Of a stretch of 6,127 nt of DNA, positions 1 to 6,050 are shown piece after piece. Where the stretch lies: assembly GCA_023438965.1 (NCBI GenBank), contig JAEXPB010000336.1, positions 1 through 6,127 on the forward strand. The letters are read 5' to 3'. The translations under genes and the position numbers were made by a program. The stretch's first letter is position 1, and every line of letters starts with the position of its first letter. The notes under the pieces were generated by a model. The model had not been told where the DNA came from and ran no database searches. It saw only the letters and a list, made by a program, of their open reading frames with translations. Source of the DNA: Bacillota bacterium (GTDB lineage: Bacteria > Bacillota > Clostridia > Saccharofermentanales > UBA5734).

Positions 1-337
1 TGACCAGCAAGGTCGTGCTGAAAGCCGGCAGGTTCAAAGCACGGGCTTGGGCGGCCGCAGCCGCCAGTCGGCGTTCATAGCACATCCGGCAGCGGGTTTG
101 TCCCGCGCTGGTCCAATTCAACCAGACTTCAGGCTCGCAGGATTCCTCCACCAAATAAGGAATCTGCAACTTTTTGGCCAGGATCAGGACGTTGTCCCGC
201 CGGCGATGGTTCTCCGCCCAAGGCTGGATATTGGGATTGTAAAACCAGGCCAGCGGTTGAACCCCCTCGGCCAGCAGCTGGCGGGCCGGCCATTCCAGGC
301 AGGGTCCGCAGCAGGTATGCAGCAGAATCCGGTTCAT
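1..337 (-). CDS. queH: Epoxyqueuosine reductase QueH, N-terminal part (cut by window edge)
   Basis: QueH is a cytoplasmic iron-sulfur enzyme that reduces epoxyqueuosine to queuosine in tRNA, the last step of the pathway, and is the non-homologous alternative to QueG. Only 112 residues are present; the frame stays open to the left edge. Visible family signatures are HTCCGPC at residues 7-13, YNPNIQP at 33-39, [11 protein letters not shown] at 81-91 and FSTTLLV at 106-112. The paired cysteines (9, 10 and 83, 86) are the expected metal-cluster ligands. The ATG shares an ATGA overlap with the ruvB stop codon, and no good Shine-Dalgarno precedes it, so translation is probably coupled to ruvB. It is the fourth gene of the ruvCAB operon. 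Identification rests on motif recognition. Confidence 0.9.
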   Translation of the reverse strand, partial: MNRILLHTCCGPCLEWPARQLLAEGVQPLAWFYNPNIQPWAENHRRRDNVLILAKKLQIPYLVEESCEPEVWLNWTSAGQTRCRMCYERRLAAAAAQARALNLPAFSTTLLV

Positions 338-1569
338 GGCCAAGGTTCCCCGGTGCCGGTGCCAGGGACTGCTGTAGCAGCGTCGGCTGCAGCTATGTCA
401 CCGCGGCCTGCCGGTCGTTGGCCGGCAGGAGCGGCCAGCGAATCCAGGTCCATGGCCAGTTGGGTCAGATCGTCCGATTCACCGGTTTCAGCGGCTTCAG
501 CGTTATCCGCACCGGTCAGGACGTGTCCCAGTCCTTTCAGTTTACGCTCATACTGATCCGGACAAGCCAGCCCCAAATGCTCCCAGCCCAGGCGGGTCAG
601 CACGCGGCCGCGCGGTGTTTTGGCCAGGTAGCCGAGTTGCATCAGATACGGCTCATAGACATCCTCAATCGTGATCGGATCTTCGCCGGTGCAGGCAGCC
701 AGCGTATCGAGCCCGACCGGACCGCCGCCAAACATGTCGACCATATTGCGCATCAAGCGGCGATCAGTCGCATCCAGGCCCTTGGCATCAATTTCCAGGG
801 CAGCCAGGCCATATTCGGCAATCTGGCCGTCGATCACGCCGGTGCCGCGCACCTGGGCGAAATCGCGCATCCGCTTGAGCAAACGGATGGCAATTCGCGG
901 CGTGCCGCGGCAGCGCCCGGAAATGGTCTGCAGGCCGGCGGCGTCAATGCCGATTTTTAAAATGGCGGCGTCCCGCTGTAAAATCAGGCTGATATCCTTC
1001 GGATCATACAGTTCGAGCCGGTTAATCATGCCAAAGCGGTCGCGCAGCGGTGCGGTCAGCATGCCGGCCCGGGTCGTGGCGCCAATCAGAGTGAAGCGCG
1101 GCAGGTCCAGCCGGATCGAGCGTGCACTGGGCCCCTTGCCGATCATGATATCCAGGGCATAGTCCTCCATGGCGGGATAGAGGATTTCTTCCACACTGCG
1201 GTTGAGGCGGTGGATCTCATCAATAAACAAGACATCCCGTTCGGTCAGGTTGGTCAGGATAGCCGCCAGATCGCCTGGTTTCTCGATGGCGGGACCGGTT
1301 GTGATCCGCAGATTGACACCCAGTTCGTTGGCGATGATCCCGGCCAGGGTAGTCTTGCCCAAACCGGGCGGGCCATACAGCAGCACATGGTCCAGGGCTT
1401 CCGAGCGTTGGCGGGCTGCAGCGATGAACACCTGCAGGTTCTCCTTGACCTTCCCCTGCCCGAAGTACTCGTCCCAGCGCGTCGGACGCAGGCTGGCCTC
1501 GTCATTGTCCTCCAGTTTGCGTTCCCGCCCGATCAGGCGCTCCTGCTCTCCAAAATCTTCCAGCAACAC
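334..1569 (-). CDS. ruvB: Holliday junction branch migration ATPase RuvB, with a long C-terminal tail
   Basis: RuvB is the AAA+ hexameric motor that, with RuvA, drives Holliday-junction branch migration in the cytoplasm. Residues 26-70 match the family start ([12 protein letters not shown]...). Walker A is GPPGLGKT (66-73), Walker B is LFIDEIHRL (114-122), sensor 1 is GATTRAG (163-169), the arginine-finger region is LRDRFG (175-180) and sensor 2 is [10 protein letters not shown] (222-231). The winged-helix DNA-binding domain runs to about residue 335 ([11 protein letters not shown], then the [10 protein letters not shown] segment). The start is GTG, chosen because AGGAGG lies 8 bases upstream. 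At 411 residues it is longer than the usual 330-350. The excess is an Ala/Gly/Asp-rich, probably disordered tail from about residue 345. It sits 23 bases after ruvA and overlaps queH. Confidence 0.97.
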   Translation of the reverse strand: MLLEDFGEQERLIGRERKLEDNDEASLRPTRWDEYFGQGKVKENLQVFIAAARQRSEALDHVLLYGPPGLGKTTLAGIIANELGVNLRITTGPAIEKPGDLAAILTNLTERDVLFIDEIHRLNRSVEEILYPAMEDYALDIMIGKGPSARSIRLDLPRFTLIGATTRAGMLTAPLRDRFGMINRLELYDPKDISLILQRDAAILKIGIDAAGLQTISGRCRGTPRIAIRLLKRMRDFAQVRGTGVIDGQIAEYGLAALEIDAKGLDATDRRLMRNMVDMFGGGPVGLDTLAACTGEDPITIEDVYEPYLMQLGYLAKTPRGRVLTRLGWEHLGLACPDQYERKLKGLGHVLTGADNAEAAETGESDDLTQLAMDLDSLAAPAGQRPAGRGDIAAADAATAVPGTGTGEPWP

Positions 1570-1577
1570 GATGGACG

Positions 1578-1583
1578 CCTCCT
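1578..1583 (-). promoter_or_regulatory. Ribosome binding site of ruvB (decides the GTG start)
   Basis: A perfect AGGAGG lies in the 23-base gap between ruvA and ruvB, 8 bases before the GTG at 1569. It supports GTG as the initiation codon; there is no in-frame ATG near the conserved N-terminus. Confidence 0.85.
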
Positions 1584-1592
1584 ATGCCGTTC

Positions 1593-2201
1593 CTAGCGCA
1601 TTAATTGGCGCAAAGCCAGACGAATCAGGTCTTCCAGGCTGCAGTCGGCGGCATAGACCGCCTTGATGGCCTGGGCGGCTTCAGTACCGGAATAACCCAG
1701 CACCATCAGGGCGCTGATCGCTTCCGCCTGATGCGGCAGGCCAGTCACGGCACCCGGCGCAGCCAGGCCGGCCGGCAGGGCTTCCGCCGGGAATTCAGCA
1801 CCTTTCAGCTTGTCTTTCAATTCCAGGATCAGTCGCTCGGCGCCTTTACGGCCAATACCGCGAACCTGGGTCAACGTCCGGGTGTCGCCGGTGACAACGG
1901 CCAAAGCGAATTGGCTGGGGGAAAAGCTGCCGACAATCATGCTCGCTACTTTCGGGCCGATGCCGCTTACAGTCAGCAGCAGTTCGAACAGGCTCAGGTC
2001 TTCGGCAGTCGGAAAACCGAATAGTGCCTGGGCATCTTCCCGAACATAGAGGTAAGTATGGACCAGCGTCTCCTCGCCAACGGCCGGAAAGCGTTCCAGC
2101 AAGCCCGGGGCTGCCTGGATCCGGTAACCGATGCCCTGATTGTCGATAATCAGCGAGTCGGTCTGGCGTTTGACTACTTTCCCTCGAATATAGGCGTACA
2201 T
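1593..2201 (-). CDS. ruvA: Holliday junction DNA-binding subunit RuvA
   Basis: RuvA binds four-way junctions as a tetramer and loads RuvB. The 202-residue length is normal. The N-terminal OB-fold domain spans about residues 1-62 (MYAYIRGKVV start, YLYVREDAQALFGF at 50-63). Two helix-hairpin-helix motifs follow: VSGIGPKVA (78-86) and VRGIGRKGAERLILELKDK (113-131). A Pro/Ala/Gly linker of about 20 residues leads to the RuvB-contacting domain III (about 156-202, ALMVLGYSGTEAAQAI). The ATG directly follows the ruvC stop codon with no intervening base, and its AGGAGG lies inside the end of ruvC, so the two are translated from one message and are probably coupled. Confidence 0.97.
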   Translation of the reverse strand: MYAYIRGKVVKRQTDSLIIDNQGIGYRIQAAPGLLERFPAVGEETLVHTYLYVREDAQALFGFPTAEDLSLFELLLTVSGIGPKVASMIVGSFSPSQFALAVVTGDTRTLTQVRGIGRKGAERLILELKDKLKGAEFPAEALPAGLAAPGAVTGLPHQAEAISALMVLGYSGTEAAQAIKAVYAADCSLEDLIRLALRQLMR

Positions 2202-2705
2202 CTATTGGTATCCTCCTCTAGCGAGAGCGCTGGGACGGTTGCCGGAATGGGCATGGCAGATGGCCACAGCCAGGGCGTCGGCCGCGTCGTCCGGTTTGGG
2301 CAGCGTTTGCAGGTTCAGCAGGATTTTTACCATCTGCTGGACTTGCTGCTTCTGGGCTTTGCCATAACCGACAACCGCCTGCTTGACCTGCATCGGGGTG
2401 TATTCAAAAACCGGCAAGCTGGAACGGGCTCCGCTGAGAACCGCGACACCGCGGGCCTGCGCCGTACCGATCGCCGTCGTGGTATTACGGCTGAAGAATA
2501 GCTCCTCGACCGCCATCGCCTGTGGATGCCAGGCGCGGATCAGTTCGTCCAGATCATCGGCGATCCGCATCAGCCGCAGCTCAAAAGCCAGACCGGCCTT
2601 CGTGGCGATCGTCCCATAAGCCAGACATTTGAAGCGATTAGCCTGATAATCGACCAGACCATATCCGGTGATGGCATATCCCGGATCAATTCCCAGCACA
2701 ATCAT
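2202..2705 (-). CDS. ruvC: Crossover junction endodeoxyribonuclease RuvC
   Basis: RuvC is the dimeric, metal-dependent resolvase that cuts Holliday junctions made accessible by RuvAB. The 167-residue length is typical. The RNase H-like fold begins with VLGIDPGYAITGYG, and the acidic catalytic set is complete: D7, E67 (in VEELFF), D140 and D143 (in PDDAADALA). The YTPMQVKQAVVGYGKAQKQQV segment (102-122) is the usual conserved DNA-binding and helical region. The ATG at 2705 is preceded by AAGGA with 7-base spacing. It is the first gene of the ruvCAB-queH run and follows a candidate LexA-controlled promoter. Confidence 0.97.
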   Translation of the reverse strand: MIVLGIDPGYAITGYGLVDYQANRFKCLAYGTIATKAGLAFELRLMRIADDLDELIRAWHPQAMAVEELFFSRNTTTAIGTAQARGVAVLSGARSSLPVFEYTPMQVKQAVVGYGKAQKQQVQQMVKILLNLQTLPKPDDAADALAVAICHAHSGNRPSALARGGYQ

Positions 2706-2736
2706 GCCTACATCCTTTCCCGGTTATCGGGACATC

Positions 2737-2748
2737 AAACAATCGTTC
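2737..2748. promoter_or_regulatory. Candidate LexA (SOS) box before ruvC
   Basis: Read on the minus strand, the site is GAACGATTGTTT followed by G, close to the Bacillus-type LexA consensus GAAC-N4-GTTY. It differs in the inner R at the third spacer base, and its second half-site is GTTT rather than GTTC. It lies 4 bases downstream of the putative -10, over the expected transcription start, a typical repressor position. LexA control of ruv genes is known in Bacillus; the assignment here is by pattern. Confidence 0.7.
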
Positions 2749-2752
2749 TACA

Positions 2753-2782
2753 ATGATAACACAGGATTGGCGGGTGAAGCAA
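2753..2782 (-). promoter_or_regulatory. Putative promoter of ruvCAB-queH
   Basis: On the minus strand, TTGCTT (2782-2777) and TATCAT (2758-2753) are separated by 18 bases, a moderate sigma-A match. It lies about 50 bases upstream of the ruvC start, and the candidate LexA box sits immediately downstream. The -35 is the weaker element. Confidence 0.5.
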
Positions 2783-2818
2783 CGCCAAATCAGCGGCTGG
2801 GGCCGCAATTCGGTAAAA

Positions 2819-3832
2819 TTACAAGACATGGCAGATCGCCTTGCGGATTTCACAAGAACGTTGGAGGCGAACCATCAGCGACAGGATTCTGACCGTGCAG
2901 TCAGCCTGGCGGCTGCCCTTCCGGCGCCAGGAATCCGATAACGGCAATTCCAGGCCGTCGCGGGCCACATCCCCGAAGTCCCAGAATCCATTGTTGTTCA
3001 TCTGGTCCCAGAGCCAGTTGAATGCCGATTCCAGCAAGGTGCCGGCACTGGGATAATCCGCCAGGATACTCAGGGCGACCAGATATCGCTGGCATTCCCG
3101 GGATTGGAAGCTCAGCGGCAGATAACGCAAAGCCCGGTTGTTGATCAGGAAAATGCCGCGGGACCGGTTGATCAGATAGTCGGTCAGCCGGAGTGAAACG
3201 GCATAATCCAGACGATCGCGCAGCAGCCATAAAACATAGGCGGATAAAATCCGGTCAGACATGACTTCCTCGGGCTGGCCAAAATACCGCTCATACCGTT
3301 CATGGTAAATAGTCCGGTCAATGCCGTCCCCGGTAAGGCTGGCGGAAATGATATCCTCCCATTTGGCCGCTACCGCCCGGACAGCCGGATGCCCGGAGTC
3401 CAGCTGACTCAGGCGGGCCGCCGCAGCCAGTTCGAAACCGGAAGCGCCGCCGACAGCCAGCGGCCCAAGGTCCGGCCAGCTGATCGAGTGATCGATCAAT
3501 CCAGCCAAATAGCTTATCGCTCGCTGAATGGCCGGATGGTCCCTGTCCATGCCCAGGGCCTGCGCGCGAACCAATGCCGACTCGGTGGTTCGGTCCGGCC
3601 TGGCGACCGGCCAATCGTCAGGCCGTCGAAAGCGGCCCCAGGATCCATCCGGACTTTGGCTGCCGCAAAGCGCTAGAACATGCGGCGATTGCATGGCTTG
3701 ATTCCGCGCCATTTGCATATCCGGGTGATCAGCCGGCCATTGCAGGACGTCTTTCAACAGGCGATATCGCGGCACGGCATCCAGCGGTTCTTCCAGCAGG
3801 CGCAAAGCCAGATTGGTAATCAAGTCAGGCAT
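2819..3832 (-). CDS. Alpha/alpha-toroid (squalene cyclase / prenyltransferase-like) protein of unknown function
   Basis: No specific function is recognised. The 337-residue protein is rich in helix-forming repeats. It carries QW-like motifs, SQSPDGSWGRF at 58-68 and NNNGFWDFG at 279-287, which resemble those of squalene cyclases and other alpha/alpha-toroid proteins. A conserved-looking C-terminal segment, SWRRKGSRQADCTVRILSLM (301-320), resembles hypothetical clostridial proteins described as prenyltransferase-like. No signal peptide or membrane span is evident, so it is probably cytosolic. The start at 3832 is preferred because GGGAGG lies 8 bases upstream. An in-frame ATG at 3880 (353 residues) has no comparable ribosome site, and a possible -10 (TATGAT, 3889-3884) would start transcription near it. 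The typical DxDD cyclase motif is not visible, so catalysis is uncertain. Confidence 0.8.
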   Translation of the reverse strand: MPDLITNLALRLLEEPLDAVPRYRLLKDVLQWPADHPDMQMARNQAMQSPHVLALCGSQSPDGSWGRFRRPDDWPVARPDRTTESALVRAQALGMDRDHPAIQRAISYLAGLIDHSISWPDLGPLAVGGASGFELAAAARLSQLDSGHPAVRAVAAKWEDIISASLTGDGIDRTIYHERYERYFGQPEEVMSDRILSAYVLWLLRDRLDYAVSLRLTDYLINRSRGIFLINNRALRYLPLSFQSRECQRYLVALSILADYPSAGTLLESAFNWLWDQMNNNGFWDFGDVARDGLELPLSDSWRRKGSRQADCTVRILSLMVRLQRSCEIRKAICHVL

Positions 3833-3840
3833 AGGCGCAC

Positions 3841-3846
3841 CCTCCC
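3841..3846 (-). promoter_or_regulatory. Ribosome binding site of the toroid-protein gene
   Basis: GGGAGG (continuing as GGGAGGG with the next base) on the minus strand lies 8 bases before the ATG at 3832. It favours this start over the in-frame ATG 48 bases upstream. Confidence 0.7.
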
Positions 3847-3916
3847 GAGCATTTATTCCTGGTACATTTTCTGTCTTCATTTTATCATAAAGTCCCCCAG
3901 GCCAGCAGCTGGAAAA

Positions 3917-3943
3917 TCCAGGCCGGCAAATGGCCGGCCTGGA
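3917..3943. other. Strong GC-rich hairpin between divergent genes; possible minus-strand terminator
   Basis: An 11-base perfect inverted repeat (TCCAGGCCGGC) surrounds a 5-base loop. On the minus strand the stem is followed by TTTTCC, a short and weak T-tract; on the plus strand there is none. It lies between the divergent toroid-protein and metallolyase genes. It could stop antisense transcription arriving from the right, act in the toroid-gene leader, or be a dispersed palindrome. A second short palindrome, CCAGCAGCTGG, lies at 3902-3912. Confidence 0.45.
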
Positions 3944-4007
3944 GCGGAACTTCGGCGGGCTACGAATGCTTCTGCAACTTCAAAATTATAATCTTGCATA
4001 TTTTGAT

Positions 4008-4036
4008 TTGACAGGTTTTGCCGCCTCATCTATAAT
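4008..4036 (+). promoter_or_regulatory. Consensus sigma-A promoter of the metallolyase gene
   Basis: TTGACA (4008-4013) and TATAAT (4031-4036) are both exact matches to consensus, with the optimal 17-base spacer. An AT-rich stretch at 3981-4007 could serve as an UP element. Transcription would start near 4043, giving a leader of about 23 bases. That is too short for a T-box or riboswitch, so expression is probably strong and not leader-attenuated. Confidence 0.92.
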
Positions 4037-4053
4037 TGACCTATTATCGGGTC

Positions 4054-4059
4054 AGGAGG
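4054..4059 (+). promoter_or_regulatory. Ribosome binding site of the metallolyase gene
   Basis: A perfect AGGAGG lies 6 bases before the ATG at 4066. It fixes the start. The in-frame TTG at 4036 overlaps the -10 hexamer and would not be in the transcript. Confidence 0.9.
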
Positions 4060-4065
4060 GTTAAT

Positions 4066-5502
4066 ATGCTTGAGTTCAGCAAGAAAAGCAACTTACTCGA
4101 ACAATCGGCGTATCGATATACTTTGCAGGATGTAGAGGAGCCAAATCTCTATCGCCAGTTGTTCGATTACGCTCATGTGCCGAAAGTTCCCTTCAACCAC
4201 CGGATCGTGCCCATGAATACACCCGACAATATCTGGATCACCGACACAACCTTCCGTGACGGTCAGCAAGCCTGTTCACCCTTCACCGTCAACCAGATTG
4301 TTAATCTATACAAGCTGCTGCACAAGCTGGGCGGCCCGAATGGACTGATCCGCCAAAGCGAATTTTTTCTATACACCGACAAGGATAAGGAAGCGGTATT
4401 CAAATGCCTCGAGCTGGGTTATCAGTTCCCGGAGGTTACCAGCTGGATACGCGCCAGCGAAAAGGATTTTCAGCTTGTAAAGGATATGGGGGTCAAGGAA
4501 ACCGGCATCCTGGTCTCTTGCTCCGACTACCATATTTTCAAGAAAATGAATCTGACCCGTCGCCAGGCCATGGATAAGTACCTGGGTATCGTCCGCAGCG
4601 CGCTGGATTATGGCATACTGCCCCGGTGCCATTTTGAGGATATCACCCGGGCTGATTTCTACGGATTTGTCGTGCCGTTTGCCAATGAACTGATGAAGCT
4701 GGCCCAGGAAAGCGGCAAGCCAATCAAAATCCGGGCTTGCGACACCTTGGGCTATGGCGTTTCCTATCCGGGTGTTGCCCTGCCGCGCAGTGTGCCTGGT
4801 ATTATCTACGGTTTACAGCATTACTCCGAAGTACCGTCCGATTGTCTGGAGTGGCACGGCCATAACGATTTTTATAAGGTCGTCACCAATGCTTCAACAG
4901 CCTGGCTATATGGCTGCAGCGGTGTGAACTGCTCCCTGCTCGGCATCGGCGAGCGGACAGGCAACTGCCCGCTGGAAGCCATGGCGATCGAGTACGCCTC
5001 CCTACGGGGGACAACCGACGGAATGGATCTATCCGTTATCACCGAGATTGCCGAATATTTCGAGGATGAGCTGAAATATGAAATACCGCCGCGAACGCCT
5101 TTCGTCGGCCGGTATTTTAATGCCACCCGGGCCGGCATCCACGCGGATGGCTTACTTAAAGATGAAGAAATCTACAACATCTTTGATACGGCTAAAATCC
5201 TCAACCGTCCGGCCACCGTCGCAGTAGATTCCCATTCGGGTCTGGCCGGTATCGCTCACTGGTTGAATGGTTTCTATGATCTCAAGGGCAAGGATGCCGT
5301 GGACAAGAAGCATCCGGTTGTGCTGGCAATCAAAGACAAGGTCGATCAATTGTATCGGGACGGCCGCAATACGGTTATGGGTGACGGGGAATTGGAATCC
5401 TTGCTGCAGGAAGTTGACGAAGATTTCTTCCTGGTGGTCACAGATAAACGGCTGCGCGCCCGGCAGGAGCGGCTCAGGAAAAACGGGCATTCGACTCTTT
5501 GA
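4066..5502 (+). CDS. DRE-TIM metallolyase (isopropylmalate / homocitrate / Re-citrate synthase superfamily)
   Basis: The 478-residue protein belongs to the superfamily that condenses acetyl-CoA with a 2-oxo acid on a divalent metal. Residues 60-69 carry DTTFRDGQQA, CHFED lies at 188-192, the metal-binding WHGHNDF at 263-269, GIGERTGN at 293-300, and RAGIHADG at 355-362. The TIM barrel covers about 50-325. The helical remainder is about 150 residues and shows no recognisable LeuA allosteric domain. A feedback-regulated leucine enzyme would normally have one. From memory of the family, the FFLYTDKDK, EVTSWIRA and SCSDYHIF segments resemble the group annotated as 2-isopropylmalate synthase in Clostridia, which includes Re-citrate synthases. 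Re-citrate synthase, isopropylmalate synthase and homocitrate synthase all remain possible. It is transcribed alone, without leu or TCA genes beside it. Confidence 0.88.
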   Translation: MLEFSKKSNLLEQSAYRYTLQDVEEPNLYRQLFDYAHVPKVPFNHRIVPMNTPDNIWITDTTFRDGQQACSPFTVNQIVNLYKLLHKLGGPNGLIRQSEFFLYTDKDKEAVFKCLELGYQFPEVTSWIRASEKDFQLVKDMGVKETGILVSCSDYHIFKKMNLTRRQAMDKYLGIVRSALDYGILPRCHFEDITRADFYGFVVPFANELMKLAQESGKPIKIRACDTLGYGVSYPGVALPRSVPGIIYGLQHYSEVPSDCLEWHGHNDFYKVVTNASTAWLYGCSGVNCSLLGIGERTGNCPLEAMAIEYASLRGTTDGMDLSVITEIAEYFEDELKYEIPPRTPFVGRYFNATRAGIHADGLLKDEEIYNIFDTAKILNRPATVAVDSHSGLAGIAHWLNGFYDLKGKDAVDKKHPVVLAIKDKVDQLYRDGRNTVMGDGELESLLQEVDEDFFLVVTDKRLRARQERLRKNGHSTL

Positions 5503-5531
5503 CCAGTAAACCGGCTATCGTGTCGGAACAC

Positions 5532-5882
5532 TCAGGCACAGATATGGCAGCCTTCACCGGCTGTCATATTTTTATGATCGCCGTCGGTCCTTTCGCTGCG
5601 TTGCGGCAATCGGATAAACTCGACTGTGTCTGTCCTGCTTGCGGCATTGCTTTCTTCCCTGCCGACATCCATGAACTGTTGTTGTTTGGGCAGACTGTCG
5701 GCCATATGATAAACGCGACTGCGAGTGACGCGCATAGGGCTGGGCCGGCTGGCAGCATAGATCAGGCGAATGTATTCCCGCCGCGCTTTCAACTCCTCGC
5801 GCTGGTACGCGGCCAGCATTTGCCAGGCCAGCAGAGCAATCAACAGCAGTGTCGTCCCCAACAGAATATTGATCAACGGCAT
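5532..5882 (-). CDS. Small single-pass membrane protein, putatively SOS-induced; function unknown
   Basis: The family is not recognised. The 116-residue product has one hydrophobic span at about 3-25, with a core of LLGTTLLLIALLAWQML. A basic stretch follows (R28, K32, R34, R35, R39), and then a polar, charged, probably disordered tail. By the positive-inside rule the C-terminal part would be cytoplasmic. No LysM domain is visible, unlike the SOS division inhibitor YneA. The ATG has AAAGGAG upstream with about 7-base spacing. A good promoter flanked by two LexA-type boxes precedes it. Small single-pass proteins under LexA are often cell-division inhibitors (YneA, DivS, SidA), which makes that role the leading guess, not a demonstrated one. 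Its 3' end contains the convergent gene's terminator, so the exact C-terminus may be recent. Confidence 0.72.
   Translation of the reverse strand: MPLINILLGTTLLLIALLAWQMLAAYQREELKARREYIRLIYAASRPSPMRVTRSRVYHMADSLPKQQQFMDVGREESNAASRTDTVEFIRLPQRSERTDGDHKNMTAGEGCHICA
5542..5573 (+). terminator. Rho-independent terminator of the metallolyase gene
   Basis: An 11-base stem (ATATGGCAGCC with GGCTGTCATAT, one G-U pair) surrounds a 6-base loop and is followed by TTTTT. It lies 40 bases after the stop codon. It is inside the last codons of the convergent small-protein gene, and in the minus direction it lacks a T-run, so it should act on plus-strand transcripts only. Confidence 0.8.
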
Positions 5883-5905
5883 ATATACACTCTCCTTTGC
5901 GTCAC

Positions 5906-5917
5906 AAACATTTGTTC
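5906..5917. promoter_or_regulatory. Candidate LexA (SOS) box over the small-gene start site
   Basis: On the minus strand the site is GAACAAATGTTT followed by G. It fits GAAC-R-N-R-Y-GTTYG at every position; only the leading C of the Bacillus consensus is replaced by A. It lies 7 bases downstream of the -10, covering the expected transcription start. Confidence 0.82.
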
Positions 5918-5924
5918 TGTTTTT

Positions 5925-5953
5925 AGAATACCAGCCGTAACCAGAGCCGTCAA
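5925..5953 (-). promoter_or_regulatory. Promoter of the small membrane-protein gene
   Basis: On the minus strand, TTGACG (5953-5948) and TATTCT (5930-5925) are separated by exactly 17 bases. Transcription would start near 5918, within or beside the proximal LexA-type box, giving a leader of about 35 bases. Confidence 0.8.
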
Positions 5954-5962
5954 GACCTTCCG

Positions 5963-5974
5963 GAACATTTGTTT
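5963..5974. promoter_or_regulatory. Second candidate LexA (SOS) box, upstream of the -35
   Basis: The plus strand reads GAACATTTGTTT followed by G, a near match to GAAC-N4-GTTY with one deviating spacer base. It lies 9 bases upstream of the -35 on the minus strand. Its centre is 57 bp from that of the proximal box, so the two sites bracket the promoter. Confidence 0.68.
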
Positions 5975-5990
5975 GTTATGTTTTGATTAC

Positions 5991-6022
5991 AAAAAAGCTC
6001 CGGACGTCTGGCGTCCGGAGCT
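5991..6022 (-). terminator. Rho-independent terminator of the right-edge gene
   Basis: An 11-base perfect stem (AGCTCCGGACG with CGTCCGGAGCT) and a 5-base loop are followed on the minus strand by a run of six T. It lies about 28 bases after the stop codon of the partial gene at the right edge. It separates that gene from the LexA-type-controlled gene. Confidence 0.93.
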
Positions 6023-6050
6023 GCTCATCGTTTGCTGTATTGGATCGGTG

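Noticed and set aside
47..1666. Several long plus-strand open frames opposite queH and ruvB
   Set aside because: They lie antisense to well-conserved genes, lack ribosome sites and encode compositionally odd proteins; they are shadows of GC-rich coding sequence.
2793..2806. Small hairpin GCGGC-N4-GCCGC after the toroid gene as a terminator
   Set aside because: The stem is only 5 bases and no T-run follows on the minus strand.
3833..3880. Longer N-terminus of the toroid protein from the ATG at 3880
   Set aside because: No well-placed Shine-Dalgarno precedes it, and a possible -10 lies just before it. The ATG at 3832 has GGGAGG 8 bases upstream. It cannot be fully excluded.
4036..4065. Upstream TTG start for the metallolyase
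   Set aside because: The TTG overlaps the -10 hexamer, upstream of the likely transcription start. The ATG at 4066 has AGGAGG at ideal spacing.
4872..5490. Minus-strand open frames inside the metallolyase gene
   Set aside because: They are fully antisense to a conserved catalytic domain and have no promoter or ribosome site.
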